NCBI GenBank assembly: GCA_046331565.1
Contig: JAXLQP010000001.1
Location: forward strand, 1,984,001-2,048,000
DNA length: 64,000 bases
DNA from: DASRDU01 sp046331565
GTDB taxonomy: Bacteria > Acidobacteriota > Blastocatellia > RBC074
Direction: 5' to 3'
In this document: positions 23,911 to 32,888 of the stretch, one piece after another
How positions within the stretch are numbered: position 1 is the first letter of the stretch
Layout: the number at the start of each line of letters is the position of its first letter
Position numbers and translations under genes: made by a program
Notes under the pieces: model-generated
Database searches by the model: none
What the model saw: only the letters and a program-made list of their open reading frames with translations
Told to the model about the DNA's origin: nothing

Positions 23911-25662
23911 GTGAAAGAGCCTCCTGAGTTCAGCGAATACCGCCGCGCCTTTGCGTACATCCTGCCGTACTGGCGCAGGCTGACCGTCATTTTATTCATC
24001 AGCCTTGTCTCAACTCTGCTCGGACTCGTTCAGCCTTACATCGCCAAACTGCTGATTGATGAAGCGCTGCTGCGGCGCAGCCTGCGGGCCTTGTTCATTG
24101 TTGCGGCGCTGATGGTTGTGGTATCGGTCTTCAGTTTTGCGCTCAACATCCTGTCGAGTTATCGCTACGTTGCGGTGTCGGCGGATGTGCTGTTCGATAT
24201 GCGGCTTGCGCTTTACCGGCATCTGCAACGGCTCTCGCCACGTTTTTATGCGCGCACGAAGCTTGGCGAAATCGTTTCGCGCATCAACAACGACATTGCC
24301 GAAGTGCAGCGCGTGGCGGCTGACACACTGCTCGCACTGCTGGCCAACGCGGTGTTTCTCGTCGGCAGCGTGGCGATAATGCTCTGGCTCAACTGGCGAT
24401 TGTTTTTATTGAGCATCGCGCTGGTGCCAATGAGCATTGTGCTGCTCAGGCATTATCAGCGGCGGCTGACCGGACAGGTCAGAACAGTGCGCGAACGCAG
24501 CGCCGACATCGGCAGCTTTCTGATTGAAACACTGATCGGGATGCGGCTGGTCATCACTTCGCGGGCTGAAGAAAGTGAAGTCGCAAGGTTTCGTCAGCGC
24601 AATCGCAGCTTTATTGACGCGCTGCTGGCAATGCAACTTACCTCTTACCTGGCGGGCGCAATGCCGGGCGCGATTCTGACCATTTCAACCGCGCTGGTTT
24701 TTCTGCTCGGCGGCAGAATGGTCATCAGCGGACACATGAGCATCGGCGCGCTCGTGGCATTTATGGCTTATCACCTGCGTCTGCTCGCGCCGGTGCAAAG
24801 CCTGATGGGACTCTATGCAAACCTGGCGACAGCGCGTGTTTCGCTCGGTCGAGTTTTTGAACTGCTCGACACAAAACCCGAAGTCAGCGAACAGGCGAAT
24901 GCCGTCAGCATTGAAACAGCGCGTGGTGAAATGACATTCGAGCACGTCACGTTTCAGCACGACCGCGAAACCGAAGTGCTCAGTGAAGTCAGCTTCACGA
25001 TTCCTGCCGGGAGCGTCTGCGCGATTGTCGGTTCAAGCGGAGTCGGCAAATCAACCATTGCTGATCTGATGGTGCGGCTCTTCGATCCGCAATCGGGCGC
25101 GATCAGGCTTGATGATTACGATCTGCGCGAACTGACACTTGATGCCGTGCGGCGTCATATCGTGCTGGTTGATCAGACGCCGATCATCTTCAATGCCAGC
25201 CTTGCTGAAAACATTGCTTACGGTCTGCCCGAAGCCACGCGGGAAGAAATTGCCGAAGCGGCCCGCGCCGCTGCGCTTGAATCATTCATCAGCCGTCTGC
25301 CCGAAGGTTTTGACACGCAGGTTGGCGAGCGCGGGCTGGCGCTTTCAGCCGGAGAAAGACAACGCCTCGCGCTGGCGCGTGCGCTGCTCAGGCGTCCGGC
25401 AGTGCTGGTGCTTGATGAACCGACGGCGGCGCTCGATCCGGCGACTGAACAGAATTTTCTGGCCGCCTTGTCGGCGCAATTTCACCGGCTCACGGTCGTG
25501 CTGATTACACACCGCCTGTCGCTCGCTGTCGCTGCCGATCAGGTGCTGGTGCTTGATGCAGGCCGCATTGTTGAAGCGGGCGCGCCGGATGAACTGCTGG
25601 CAGGCGGTGGCGCGCTGGCGAATTTATTCAGCGAACCATTACTCAACAGTCTGCGCGCATGA
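23911..25662 (+). CDS. qhpF: ABC exporter half-transporter for the gamma subunit
   Basis: A 583-residue fused exporter. Residues 1-310 hold six membrane segments with the ABC-exporter pattern FYARTKLGEIVSRINNDI. The ATPase part has Walker A GSSGVGKST, signature LSAGERQRLALARALL and Walker B VLVLDEPTAALD, then the H-loop ITHRLS. QhpF is known to be needed for export of the crosslinked QhpC to the periplasm; similar exporters carry many other substrates, so the assignment rests on the neighbours. The start is a GTG at 23911. The stop overlaps the qhpE ATG. Confidence 0.85.
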   Translation: MKEPPEFSEYRRAFAYILPYWRRLTVILFISLVSTLLGLVQPYIAKLLIDEALLRRSLRALFIVAALMVVVSVFSFALNILSSYRYVAVSADVLFDMRLALYRHLQRLSPRFYARTKLGEIVSRINNDIAEVQRVAADTLLALLANAVFLVGSVAIMLWLNWRLFLLSIALVPMSIVLLRHYQRRLTGQVRTVRERSADIGSFLIETLIGMRLVITSRAEESEVARFRQRNRSFIDALLAMQLTSYLAGAMPGAILTISTALVFLLGGRMVISGHMSIGALVAFMAYHLRLLAPVQSLMGLYANLATARVSLGRVFELLDTKPEVSEQANAVSIETARGEMTFEHVTFQHDRETEVLSEVSFTIPAGSVCAIVGSSGVGKSTIADLMVRLFDPQSGAIRLDDYDLRELTLDAVRRHIVLVDQTPIIFNASLAENIAYGLPEATREEIAEAARAAALESFISRLPEGFDTQVGERGLALSAGERQRLALARALLRRPAVLVLDEPTAALDPATEQNFLAALSAQFHRLTVVLITHRLSLAVAADQVLVLDAGRIVEAGAPDELLAGGGALANLFSEPLLNSLRA

Positions 25663-26381
25663 ATCCATCGGTTATTCAGAATCAACTGCATCTGGCCGGA
25701 ATGACGGGGCGCGGCGTGCGCGTGGCCGTGATTGACAGCGGCATCAACCCGGCCCACACTCACGTTGCCGGAATCGCTGGCGGCGTCAGAATCACGAGCA
25801 GCGGCGAAGATCACAACTATCTTGATTACATCGGTCACGGAACCGCCGTTGCCGGAGCGATCAGAGAAACAGCTTCAGAGGTTGAACTGCTCGCGGTGAA
25901 AGTCTTCGATCAGTCGCTGACGGCGAGCATTGATCTGATTATTCGCGCGATTGAATGGGCGATTGACCATGATGCTGACCTGATCAATCTCAGCCTGGGC
26001 ACGCTCAACGAACGGCATCGTGAAAGATTTGCTGAAGTGGTCGAACGCGCGGCCACTCGTCATCAGGTGATGATTGCGGCGCGTGAAATTTCAGGCGCGG
26101 CGGCATTGCCCGGTTCTTTGCCTGCGGTGACTGGCGTTGGCATTGACCGGGATTGCCCGCCCCTGACTTATCGCTGTCACCTTGGCAATGAGCAGACAAC
26201 TTTTCTGGCTTCCGGTTATGCGCGACAGATTCCGGGCGTTCCGGCTGAACGTAATCTCAACGGCATCAGCTTTGCCGTGGCGCGAATGACGGGCTTTGCG
26301 GCGCTGGCGCGGCAGATGCTCGGTCGCTGTGATCCGGCCACGCTGAAACAAAAACTGATTGAAGCCGCGCAGCCGGTGTAA
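25659..26381 (+). CDS. qhpE: Subtilisin-like leader peptidase
   Basis: A 240-residue serine protease without signal peptide, so cytoplasmic, as expected for QhpE, which removes the QhpC leader after crosslinking. Triad positions are D26 (VIDSGI), H60 (GHGTAVAG) and S204 (NGISFA, in place of GTSMA). The usual oxyanion Asn of AAGN is absent: the segment reads IAAREISG (R142-E143). The length is close to a minimal subtilisin domain. The ATG overlaps the qhpF stop (ATGA), which couples translation. Substrate choice is inferred from the locus. Confidence 0.88.
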   Translation: MNPSVIQNQLHLAGMTGRGVRVAVIDSGINPAHTHVAGIAGGVRITSSGEDHNYLDYIGHGTAVAGAIRETASEVELLAVKVFDQSLTASIDLIIRAIEWAIDHDADLINLSLGTLNERHRERFAEVVERAATRHQVMIAAREISGAAALPGSLPAVTGVGIDRDCPPLTYRCHLGNEQTTFLASGYARQIPGVPAERNLNGISFAVARMTGFAALARQMLGRCDPATLKQKLIEAAQPV

Positions 26382-26387
26382 TTCACG

Positions 26388-28682
26388 ATGAAAAATCGCT
26401 GGAAGCAAATCACGGCTCTGTTGTCGCTCGCGCTCACGCTGGGCGTGGTGGCCACGACTGCGGCCCGTCGTTACTTTGCGCCTTCAGTCATCACCGGCAC
26501 GGCGGCCACGCCATCGCTGCAAACGCCGTCACAAACGCCTGACGAACCGCCACCGCAAATCAGAAGCAGCGCGCTCAGCCTTGATTTCACGGCCCTGCCT
26601 CAGATCGAAGCGCAACAGCACATCACAGCCACGCGACAGGGCTTTGTCATTGCTGAAAATCAGCAGTCAGGGCTGCTGATTTTCAGCCCGGTCACAGTCA
26701 CGCTTGAGCAGCCGGAACCGTTTCTGGCGCTGTCGGCGGCGTGGGCTTCGCAAAGTTCAGAGGATGCGAAACTGACGGTCAGCATTCGCGGCTCGGCTGA
26801 CGGCATTGAATGGGGCGAATGGCAGCAGTCAAGTCTGGATGGCGATCCGCGCACGCACACGGGGCTGTTCTTTCTGCCCAAAGAAACAAGGCTGATTCAG
26901 TGCCGCATTGAAATGGAGCGTGATCAGCGCGGCGCATCGCCGGTCATCAGCGGCATTCAGTTCAGGTTTATCAGCCCCGGCGCAACTCCGCGCTGGATGC
27001 GCAACCGCATGCTCAATCAGCCCCGGTTTGAAAGCAGCGCGTCAGCCGGACGATTCAGAACAGCCGGGGTCGGCGGCCTCTTTCCCCGGCCCGGCATTGT
27101 TTCGCGCCTCGCGTGGGGCTGTCCTGACGGTGATCATCAGCATCGCGGCGAACCTTCATACACGACGGTGACGCATCTGATCGTGCATCACACGGCAACC
27201 GGCAACGAGGCATCAGACTGGGCCGCAGTCGTGCGCAGCATCTGGAACTTTCACGTCTTTACCAATGGCTGGAGCGATGTCGGCTATAACTACCTGATTG
27301 ATCCCGATGGCCTGATTTATCAGGGCCGCGCCGGAGGTGACAACGTGCTGGGCGCGCATTTCAGTTGCGCCAATTCAGGCACGATGGGCACGGCGCTGCT
27401 CGGCACCTTCACTTCAGTTGCGCCTGCCATTCCGGCACAGACCAGTCTTGAATACCTGCTTGCGTGGAAATGCGATCAGCGGGCGATTGATCCCGCAGGC
27501 GTCACTTATCATTCGAGCACACAACTCAATCTTCAGAATATTGCGGGCCATCGTGATGCAAACGGTTCGCCTGCGCCTGCGGCGTGTCCTGGAACCGAAT
27601 GCCCCGGCAATGCGCTTTATCCGCTGCTGCCGGTCATCAGAAACGCCGTCAGAAACCTGACCGATCCGGCTGATGATTTCTCGCTTGAGGCGCAGGCTTC
27701 AGCCATCAGTTTGCAGGCCGGAGCTGCGGGTGAACTTGTTTTCAACTCGGCAACGGTCAAAGGCAATGCCCAGACCATCAGGCTTGAGGTCAGCGGGCTG
27801 CCTGACGGCGTGACGGCCAGCCTCAACCCGCCGGTCATCACTTCGGGAAGTTCAGCCACGCTGCGACTGATGGTCAGCGCGAATGCAGCGGGCGGAGTTT
27901 ATCCGGTGGCGGTCACGGCCACCGGCACGACCATTCGCGCCCGCCAGTTCAGCCTTTCAATCACTGGCACGATTGCGAATGTTTCAGCCGCCAGTTACCA
28001 GACTGATCGCCTGGCGCGCGAAGCGATTGTGGCGGCGTTTGGCGCAGGGCTGGCCGCTTCGCTGCAATCGGCTGTCACGCAGCCGCTGCCCACCACGCTC
28101 GCAGGCGTCACGGTCAGCATTAAAGACAGCGCGGGAACCGAACGTGCTGCGCCGCTTTTTTTCGTTTCGCCAAACCAGATCAATTATCAGATTCCGACTG
28201 GCGCAGTGGCAGGCACGGCAACAGTGACGGTCACGAATAATGGTGCAGTGGTGGCGCTCGGCACGATGCAGATTGCCGAATATGCTCCGGCGCTTTTTTC
28301 GGCCAGCAGTGACGGCAGCGGCGTGGCAGCGGCGCTGGCGTTGCGCGTCAGAGCCGACAATTCGCAAAGTTATGAATCCGTCGCGCAGTACGATGACGCG
28401 CTGAAAAAATTCGTGGCCGTTCCGATTGACGTGACCGATGGTCAGGTCTTTCTGATTCTGTTCGGCACAGGCATTCGTTACCGGCCCGATCAGGAAGCGG
28501 TGAAAGTAAGGATTGGCGGCCTTGCCGCGCAGGTCTTTTATGCCGGTGAGCAGGGCGCGTATGCAGGCCTCGATCAGCTCAACGTGCTGCTGCCAGCGGC
28601 GCTGAACGGGCGCGGTGTAGTTGACGTTGAAGTAACTATCGGCAATCTTCCGGCCAATCCTGTGCAGGTCAAAGTGAAGTGA
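26388..28682 (+). CDS. Secreted PGRP/amidase-domain protein with C-terminal TIGR03437-type domain
   Basis: A 764-residue protein with an N-terminal hydrophobic signal/anchor (ITALLSLALTLGVVATTAA). A peptidoglycan recognition/amidase_2 domain spans about residues 240-425, with zinc-type histidines in LIVHHTATG and IAGHRDANG and a conserved YNYLIDPDGLIYQGR. After an Ig-like region, the last 220 residues match the TIGR03437 domain typical of Acidobacteriota (LFFVSPNQINYQIP, YAPALFS, LFGTGIR, DQLNVLLPAALNGRG). It may cleave N-acetylmuramoyl-L-alanine bonds outside the cell. It starts six bases after qhpE but has no evident role in amine oxidation. Confidence 0.88.
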   Translation: MKNRWKQITALLSLALTLGVVATTAARRYFAPSVITGTAATPSLQTPSQTPDEPPPQIRSSALSLDFTALPQIEAQQHITATRQGFVIAENQQSGLLIFSPVTVTLEQPEPFLALSAAWASQSSEDAKLTVSIRGSADGIEWGEWQQSSLDGDPRTHTGLFFLPKETRLIQCRIEMERDQRGASPVISGIQFRFISPGATPRWMRNRMLNQPRFESSASAGRFRTAGVGGLFPRPGIVSRLAWGCPDGDHQHRGEPSYTTVTHLIVHHTATGNEASDWAAVVRSIWNFHVFTNGWSDVGYNYLIDPDGLIYQGRAGGDNVLGAHFSCANSGTMGTALLGTFTSVAPAIPAQTSLEYLLAWKCDQRAIDPAGVTYHSSTQLNLQNIAGHRDANGSPAPAACPGTECPGNALYPLLPVIRNAVRNLTDPADDFSLEAQASAISLQAGAAGELVFNSATVKGNAQTIRLEVSGLPDGVTASLNPPVITSGSSATLRLMVSANAAGGVYPVAVTATGTTIRARQFSLSITGTIANVSAASYQTDRLAREAIVAAFGAGLAASLQSAVTQPLPTTLAGVTVSIKDSAGTERAAPLFFVSPNQINYQIPTGAVAGTATVTVTNNGAVVALGTMQIAEYAPALFSASSDGSGVAAALALRVRADNSQSYESVAQYDDALKKFVAVPIDVTDGQVFLILFGTGIRYRPDQEAVKVRIGGLAAQVFYAGEQGAYAGLDQLNVLLPAALNGRGVVDVEVTIGNLPANPVQVKVK

Positions 28683-28697
28683 GGCAGCAGCACAGGC

Positions 28698-28784
28698 AAT
28701 GGAACGCGGATTGAACTGAAGCGACGGATAGAAACGGCTCAGATCAGCTTTCAGCCGTCGTCTCAGTTCAATCCGCGATCCATT
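28698..28784. repeat. Inverted repeat between convergent genes, 22-base arms
   Basis: Arms 28698-28719 (AATGGAACGCGGATTGAACT...) and 28763-28784 pair with one mismatch. It separates the end of the plus-strand amidase gene from the end of flhB on the minus strand. No T-run follows on either strand, but the stem could still end transcription in both directions. Confidence 0.8.
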
Positions 28785-28790
28785 TGATTT

Positions 28791-29858
28791 TCAGATGTCG
28801 CGCTGTTTCTGGCGATAGACCCAGGCGAGCAGTTCAGCGACGGCCTTGAAAAATTCGGGTGAGATCATTTTGCCGACTTCAACGGCGCGATAGAGGCCGC
28901 GCGCGAGCGGAGGGTTTTCGACAATCATCACATCGTGCGCCTTTGCGATGTCGCGGATGCGCCGGGCCATTTCATCAGCGCCTTTGGCCACGACCACGGG
29001 CGCGGGATATTTGGCGCGGTCATAGCGCAACGCAACGGCGTAATGAGTCGGATTGGTCACGACCACATCGGCTTTCGGCACTTCGGCGGCGATGTAGCGT
29101 TGCAGCATGGCGCGGGCTGAACGACGACGCTGCGCCTTGATGAACGGATCGCCTTCCTGATCGCGGAACTCCCGTTTGATCTCCTGCTTCGTCATCCGCA
29201 GCGACTTTTCGTGCTGATACCACTTCCAGCCGTAATCGAGCGCGGCAATGGCCACCATTGCGCCGCCTGCGCGCCATCCCGTCTGCCAGATGATTGCGCC
29301 CAGGGCTTTCATCGCTTCGCCAGCCGGTGCGCCAACCAGCGCCGGAGCCTGCGCTATCGCCGGAGCCACGACGCTGTAACAGACCGCCACGATGCAGCCG
29401 AGTTTGAGCGTCTGCTTGAGCAGTTCGACGGCTGAATTGCCGCTGAAGACCCGCTTGAAATTTTCGACCGGATTGAAGCGTTCAGGCCGCAGCGCCAGCG
29501 CCGACGGCGTAAAGACCCAGCCGCCCTGCGCGACGTTGCCCGCAACGCCTGCGGCCAGCGCCGCCGCAATGACAGGCAGCGCCAGCAGCATCATTTCAAA
29601 GACCGCTTCCATCAGCAGGCGATGAACGGCCAGCGGCGTCAGCGGCTGATTGCCTGCCACACTGCCGACCAGCGTTGCCGTTTTCTGAAACATCGCGGCG
29701 GCGCGTGCGCTCCAGTCGCTGCCCAGCACGCGCATCACGACCACCGTTGACAGAAAGCTCGCCACCGCAGGCAGCTCAGGCCCGCGCGCAATCTGCCCCT
29801 TGCGCCGCGCATCCTCGCGGCGTCGTGGCGTAGCCTTTTCTGTGCGGTTGTCAGCCAT
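28791..29858 (-). CDS. flhB: Flagellar type III export gate protein FlhB
   Basis: A 355-residue export-gate component. The N-terminal basic stretch (EKATPRRREDARRKGQIARGPEL) and four membrane segments are followed by the cytoplasmic domain with the autocleavage site NPTH in VVTNPTHYAVALRYD, which switches export from hook to filament substrates. The C-terminal ENPPLARGLYRAVEVGKMI is typical. It is the last gene of the fliL-flhB operon; the gap to fliR is three bases. Confidence 0.97.
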   Translation of the reverse strand: MADNRTEKATPRRREDARRKGQIARGPELPAVASFLSTVVVMRVLGSDWSARAAAMFQKTATLVGSVAGNQPLTPLAVHRLLMEAVFEMMLLALPVIAAALAAGVAGNVAQGGWVFTPSALALRPERFNPVENFKRVFSGNSAVELLKQTLKLGCIVAVCYSVVAPAIAQAPALVGAPAGEAMKALGAIIWQTGWRAGGAMVAIAALDYGWKWYQHEKSLRMTKQEIKREFRDQEGDPFIKAQRRRSARAMLQRYIAAEVPKADVVVTNPTHYAVALRYDRAKYPAPVVVAKGADEMARRIRDIAKAHDVMIVENPPLARGLYRAVEVGKMISPEFFKAVAELLAWVYRQKQRDI

Positions 29859-29861
29859 TCC

Positions 29862-30638
29862 TCAATGCGCGGTCAGCGCCTGTTTCATCGCGCCATTGAT
29901 CGTGCCGAAAATCGTGCGCACCGCGCCGGGCAGAAAGTAGAGCGAAGCTCCGAGCAGCCATAACCCGACGGCGATCTTGATCGGGAAACCAAGCACCATA
30001 ATCTGAAGCTGCGGCGCAGCGCGGCCCGCAATCGCCAGAATGAATTCCACCGACACCAGCACGATGATCGCAGGCGCAGCCAGCGCCACTCCGGCGGCCA
30101 GGGCTTCGGCTGATAATCGCAGCACGACTTCGGCCATTCCCGCCGTCATCGCAAATTCGCCCTGCCCGATAAAACGATAACTTCTGACCACTGCCGCCAG
30201 CAGCCAGTGATGACCATTCGCCGCCAGCAGCACCAGCAGCCCGAACATCTGCGCAATCGTGCCCAGCGCCGCCGTCTGCGCTTTCGTGGCCGGATCAATC
30301 GTGGCCGCCAGCGACAGTCCCATCTGAAAGCCCATAATCTGTGCGGCAATTTCAAGCGCGCTGAAAACCATTTTGCCGATCCATCCGATCAGACAACCCA
30401 CCGCCAGTTCGCCGCCGATGACGATGGCCAGCCCGATCAGGTCACTCGGCGGCGGCGGCATCTGCGCTGACAGGACAGGCGTCAGCACCAGCGCCAGCAC
30501 CAGCGCCAGAATCACCCGCACCCGCGCATTCACAGCCTGATGCGACCAGAACGGAGCGAATGTTACCAGCCCTCCGACGCGCGCCAGAATCACGACAAAT
30601 ACCAGCACAGGCCGCAGCGGAATGATGATTGGCTCCAT
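29862..30638 (-). CDS. fliR: Flagellar export gate protein FliR
   Basis: A 258-residue membrane protein with about six segments. RVGGLVTFAPFWSHQAVNARVRVILALVLALV and GFQMGLSLAATIDPAT fit FliR. It forms the FliP5-Q4-R1 export channel with its neighbours. The gene order fliP-fliQ-fliR-flhB is the usual one. Confidence 0.95.
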   Translation of the reverse strand: MEPIIIPLRPVLVFVVILARVGGLVTFAPFWSHQAVNARVRVILALVLALVLTPVLSAQMPPPPSDLIGLAIVIGGELAVGCLIGWIGKMVFSALEIAAQIMGFQMGLSLAATIDPATKAQTAALGTIAQMFGLLVLLAANGHHWLLAAVVRSYRFIGQGEFAMTAGMAEVVLRLSAEALAAGVALAAPAIIVLVSVEFILAIAGRAAPQLQIMVLGFPIKIAVGLWLLGASLYFLPGAVRTIFGTINGAMKQALTAH

Positions 30639-30667
30639 TGAGATCTGAGATTTGAGATTTGAGACTG

Positions 30668-30937
30668 CTATCTGATGTACGGCGTGAAATCGCCAAACAG
30701 CGAAGTCGTAAACGTCACCAGCACCCGCAACGCCCAGGGAAAAGTCAGCAGGAACACCACAAAAATCACGGCCACACGCGGCGCAAATGAAAACGTCTGA
30801 TCCTGAATTGAAGTAATCGTCTGAATCAGGCTGACGACCACGCCCACGATGATCGCCACCGCCAGCATCGGCCCCGTAATCCAGAGCAGCGTTTCCAGCG
30901 CCCGCTGCATCAGCGTCATTATCAATGCGTCAGACAT
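30668..30937 (-). CDS. fliQ: Flagellar export gate protein FliQ
   Basis: An 89-residue protein with two membrane segments and the signature VSLIQTITSIQDQTFSFAPRV. The true start is the ATG at 30937; the longer frame upstream only translates an inverted repeat. That repeat ends about five bases before the ATG, and no ribosome-binding site is visible. Confidence 0.95.
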   Translation of the reverse strand: MSDALIMTLMQRALETLLWITGPMLAVAIIVGVVVSLIQTITSIQDQTFSFAPRVAVIFVVFLLTFPWALRVLVTFTTSLFGDFTPYIR

Positions 30938-30942
30938 AAGAG

Positions 30943-31026
30943 CAGTGGTTAATGGGCAGTGGGCAGTGGGCAGTGGGCAGTGGCTGGTTTTTTCACTAAC
31001 CACTAACCACTGCCCACTAACCACTA
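30943..31026. repeat. Inverted repeat, GTGGTTAG/GGGCAGT heptamer type
   Basis: GGGCAGT units (30953-30985) and AGTGGTT face complementary ACCACTAACC and CCACTGCCC units up to 31026. It fills the fliP-fliQ gap and includes the fliP stop codon. On the coding strand it ends just before the fliQ start, as in the copies before 21194 and 61651. Confidence 0.85.
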
Positions 31027-31818
31027 ATAAAGGCTTTTGACCAGCGAGCCGACAATCAGATACCAGCCGTCAACCATAATGAACAGCAGCAGCTTGAGCG
31101 GCATTGAGACAACGACCGGCGGAAGCTGCATCATGCCCATCGAAAGCAGCACGGACGAGACGGCCAGGTCAATCACCAGAAATGGAATGAACAGGACAAA
31201 ACCGATCTGAAAAGCGGTCTTGAGTTCCGAAATCATGTAAGCCGGAATGATTGCGGTGGTCGGCACTTCATCGGCAGTATGCGGACGCGACGCTGATGAC
31301 AAACGCAGAAACAGCGCCAGATCAGTCTCGCGCGTGTGTTTGAGCATATAAGCCCGCAGCGGCACCAGTGCGCGGTCAATCGCCTGCATCTGTGTGATCT
31401 GCCCGGCGCGCAGCGGCTGCACGGCTTCGTTGTTGATCTGCACCACAACTGGCGACATGACAAACATCGTCAGAAACAGCGCCAGCCCGATCAGCACCTG
31501 ATTATTCGGCGTCTCCATCGTGCCCAGCGCCTGCCGCAGAAAATGAAAGACGACAATCAGCCGCGTAAAACAGGTCGTGGAAATCAGAATCGCCGGAATA
31601 AAGCTCAGCAGCGTGAGCAGAATCACGATCTGCACCGGCAGCGAACCCGACTGCACGCCTTTGCTCAGGTCAATCTGCAAAGTCGGTTCAGTCGGCGCGA
31701 CCGGCTGATTCGGCGAGACGGGCGGCCTGGGCTGAGCCGCAGCAGTCAGCGACCAGGCAGCAGTCAGCACGAGCGCCAGCAGTGCGGTGATGACTGTTTG
31801 TGTAATGGCCCTCGACAT
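31024..31818 (-). CDS. fliP: Flagellar export gate protein FliP
   Basis: A 264-residue protein from the ATG at 31818, with a cleavable signal (core ITALLALVLTAAWSLTAAA) and four membrane segments. LISTTCFTRLIVVFHFLRQALG and QTPN-like METPNNQVLIGLALFLTMFVM are FliP signatures, as is FVLFIPFLVIDLAVSSVLLSMGM. A GTG at 31848 would add ten residues and lies beside an inverted repeat; the ATG gives a more normal signal peptide. The stop codon is inside the next repeat. Confidence 0.95.
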   Translation of the reverse strand: MSRAITQTVITALLALVLTAAWSLTAAAQPRPPVSPNQPVAPTEPTLQIDLSKGVQSGSLPVQIVILLTLLSFIPAILISTTCFTRLIVVFHFLRQALGTMETPNNQVLIGLALFLTMFVMSPVVVQINNEAVQPLRAGQITQMQAIDRALVPLRAYMLKHTRETDLALFLRLSSASRPHTADEVPTTAIIPAYMISELKTAFQIGFVLFIPFLVIDLAVSSVLLSMGMMQLPPVVVSMPLKLLLFIMVDGWYLIVGSLVKSLY

Positions 31819-31848
31819 TGTGCTGACGTTGATGATCCGGATACCCAC

Positions 31849-31930
31849 AATCCTGAATCCTGAATCCTGGTTCCTGATTCCTTTTTGCAGAAATATCAGG
31901 AATCAGGAATCAGGGTTCAGGAATCAGGAT
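31849..31930. repeat. Inverted repeat of AATCCTG/CAGGATT units
   Basis: The left half (AATCCTGAATCCTGAATCCTGG, shortened) is made of 7-8-base units and pairs with CAGGAATCAGGAATCAGGG on the right. It separates fliO and fliP, and its right arm contains the fliO stop and the codons for the final residues of FliO. Confidence 0.85.
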
Positions 31931-32576
31931 GCAGATGACTCTGAATATTTACGTTTCTCAATTCGGCCTGCGCCAGTTCCTGCTCAAATTCAGTGCGCGT
32001 CTCTTCGCGTGACAGCAGGTCAGCCACCGACACGCGGGCCGGTGTGTGACCGGCTTCTTCAGCCTGCGCTTCATCAGCCGGGCGTGTGGCGAGCAGGGTC
32101 AGGCCCTGCGCGGTTGAGCCGATCAGCAGCGTTGACTGGCCAAAGCGCACGACTGACAGCGAACGCCGTTCACCGAGCGAAACAGTGGACAGGACTTCGA
32201 GCGCAGGCGCATCCTTGCGGCCCTGGCCGAAACGCGCGCCGCCATAACGACGCACCCACCAGGCTCCGGCGAAAATCAGACCGACAATCAGCAGCAGCGC
32301 GCCAAACGTCCGCAGCAGCAGCCCGGCGACCGAAGGCTGTTCAGTGCCAGTCAGTTCACGCTCGCGCGTGCGCTGACTGGCCATAAACGGCAATCTGTCA
32401 TCGCCGGGCTGCTCCTGCCTGGCTGACTGGGGTGAGGGAGAGACTGAAGCGGCAGGGCTGTCGCCCGGCTGTGCGACCACGACGCAGTTGCAGCCCGCAA
32501 TCAGCAGCGCCAGACAACCGGCCAGCCACCGCCACGCGGCGCGACCAGGGGCGCTCGACTGTCGCGCGGACGACAT
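31917..32576 (-). CDS. fliO: Flagellar biosynthesis protein FliO
   Basis: A 219-residue protein. An N-terminal lipoprotein-like or signal segment (WLAGCLALLIAGCNCVVVAQ) is followed by a low-complexity stretch, one membrane segment (LLLRTFGALLLIVGLIFAGAWWV) and the conserved FliO domain (LEVLSTVSLGERRSLSVVRFGQSTLLIGSTAQGLTLL, shown here in part only as motif). FliO helps assemble the FliP ring. The ATG overlaps the fliN stop (TAATG). An N-terminal signal plus a second membrane segment is longer than usual for FliO. The C-terminal residues are encoded in a repeat. Confidence 0.85.
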   Translation of the reverse strand: MSSARQSSAPGRAAWRWLAGCLALLIAGCNCVVVAQPGDSPAASVSPSPQSARQEQPGDDRLPFMASQRTRERELTGTEQPSVAGLLLRTFGALLLIVGLIFAGAWWVRRYGGARFGQGRKDAPALEVLSTVSLGERRSLSVVRFGQSTLLIGSTAQGLTLLATRPADEAQAEEAGHTPARVSVADLLSREETRTEFEQELAQAELRNVNIQSHLHPDS

Positions 32577-32884
32577 TACAACTGCTCCTGCACGATGATT
32601 TCGTTGATGCGGACTCCGGCGCGGTCTTCCATCATAATGATTTCGCCGCGCGCAATGCGTTTGGTTCCGGCCAGCACGTCCACGCCTTCGCCGGTCGAAC
32701 GCGATAACTGAATGATGCTGTTTTCTTCGAGTTCCAGAATCGCCCGCGCTGTCAGTTTCGTCCGGCCCAGTTCGACCGTCAGCGGCACGGGCAGGTTGAA
32801 GTAATAACGCCACGATTCGATTTCGGCCTCGTTTTCGGCGCGCAAACCTGTATCTGCGTTGTTGAGTGAAACCAGTGACGACAT
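32576..32884 (-). CDS. fliN: Flagellar switch protein FliN
   Basis: A 102-residue protein with one SpoA/FliMN domain: LPVPLTVELGRTKLTARAIL, then VDVLAGTKRIARGEIIMMEDRAGVRI. FliN forms the lower C-ring and docks CheY-P and export cargo. It follows fliL by four bases where fliM normally stands; no FliM N-terminal (CheC-like) domain is encoded here, so FliM must be elsewhere or absent. Confidence 0.93.
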   Translation of the reverse strand: MSSLVSLNNADTGLRAENEAEIESWRYYFNLPVPLTVELGRTKLTARAILELEENSIIQLSRSTGEGVDVLAGTKRIARGEIIMMEDRAGVRINEIIVQEQL

Positions 32885-32888
32885 GCGG

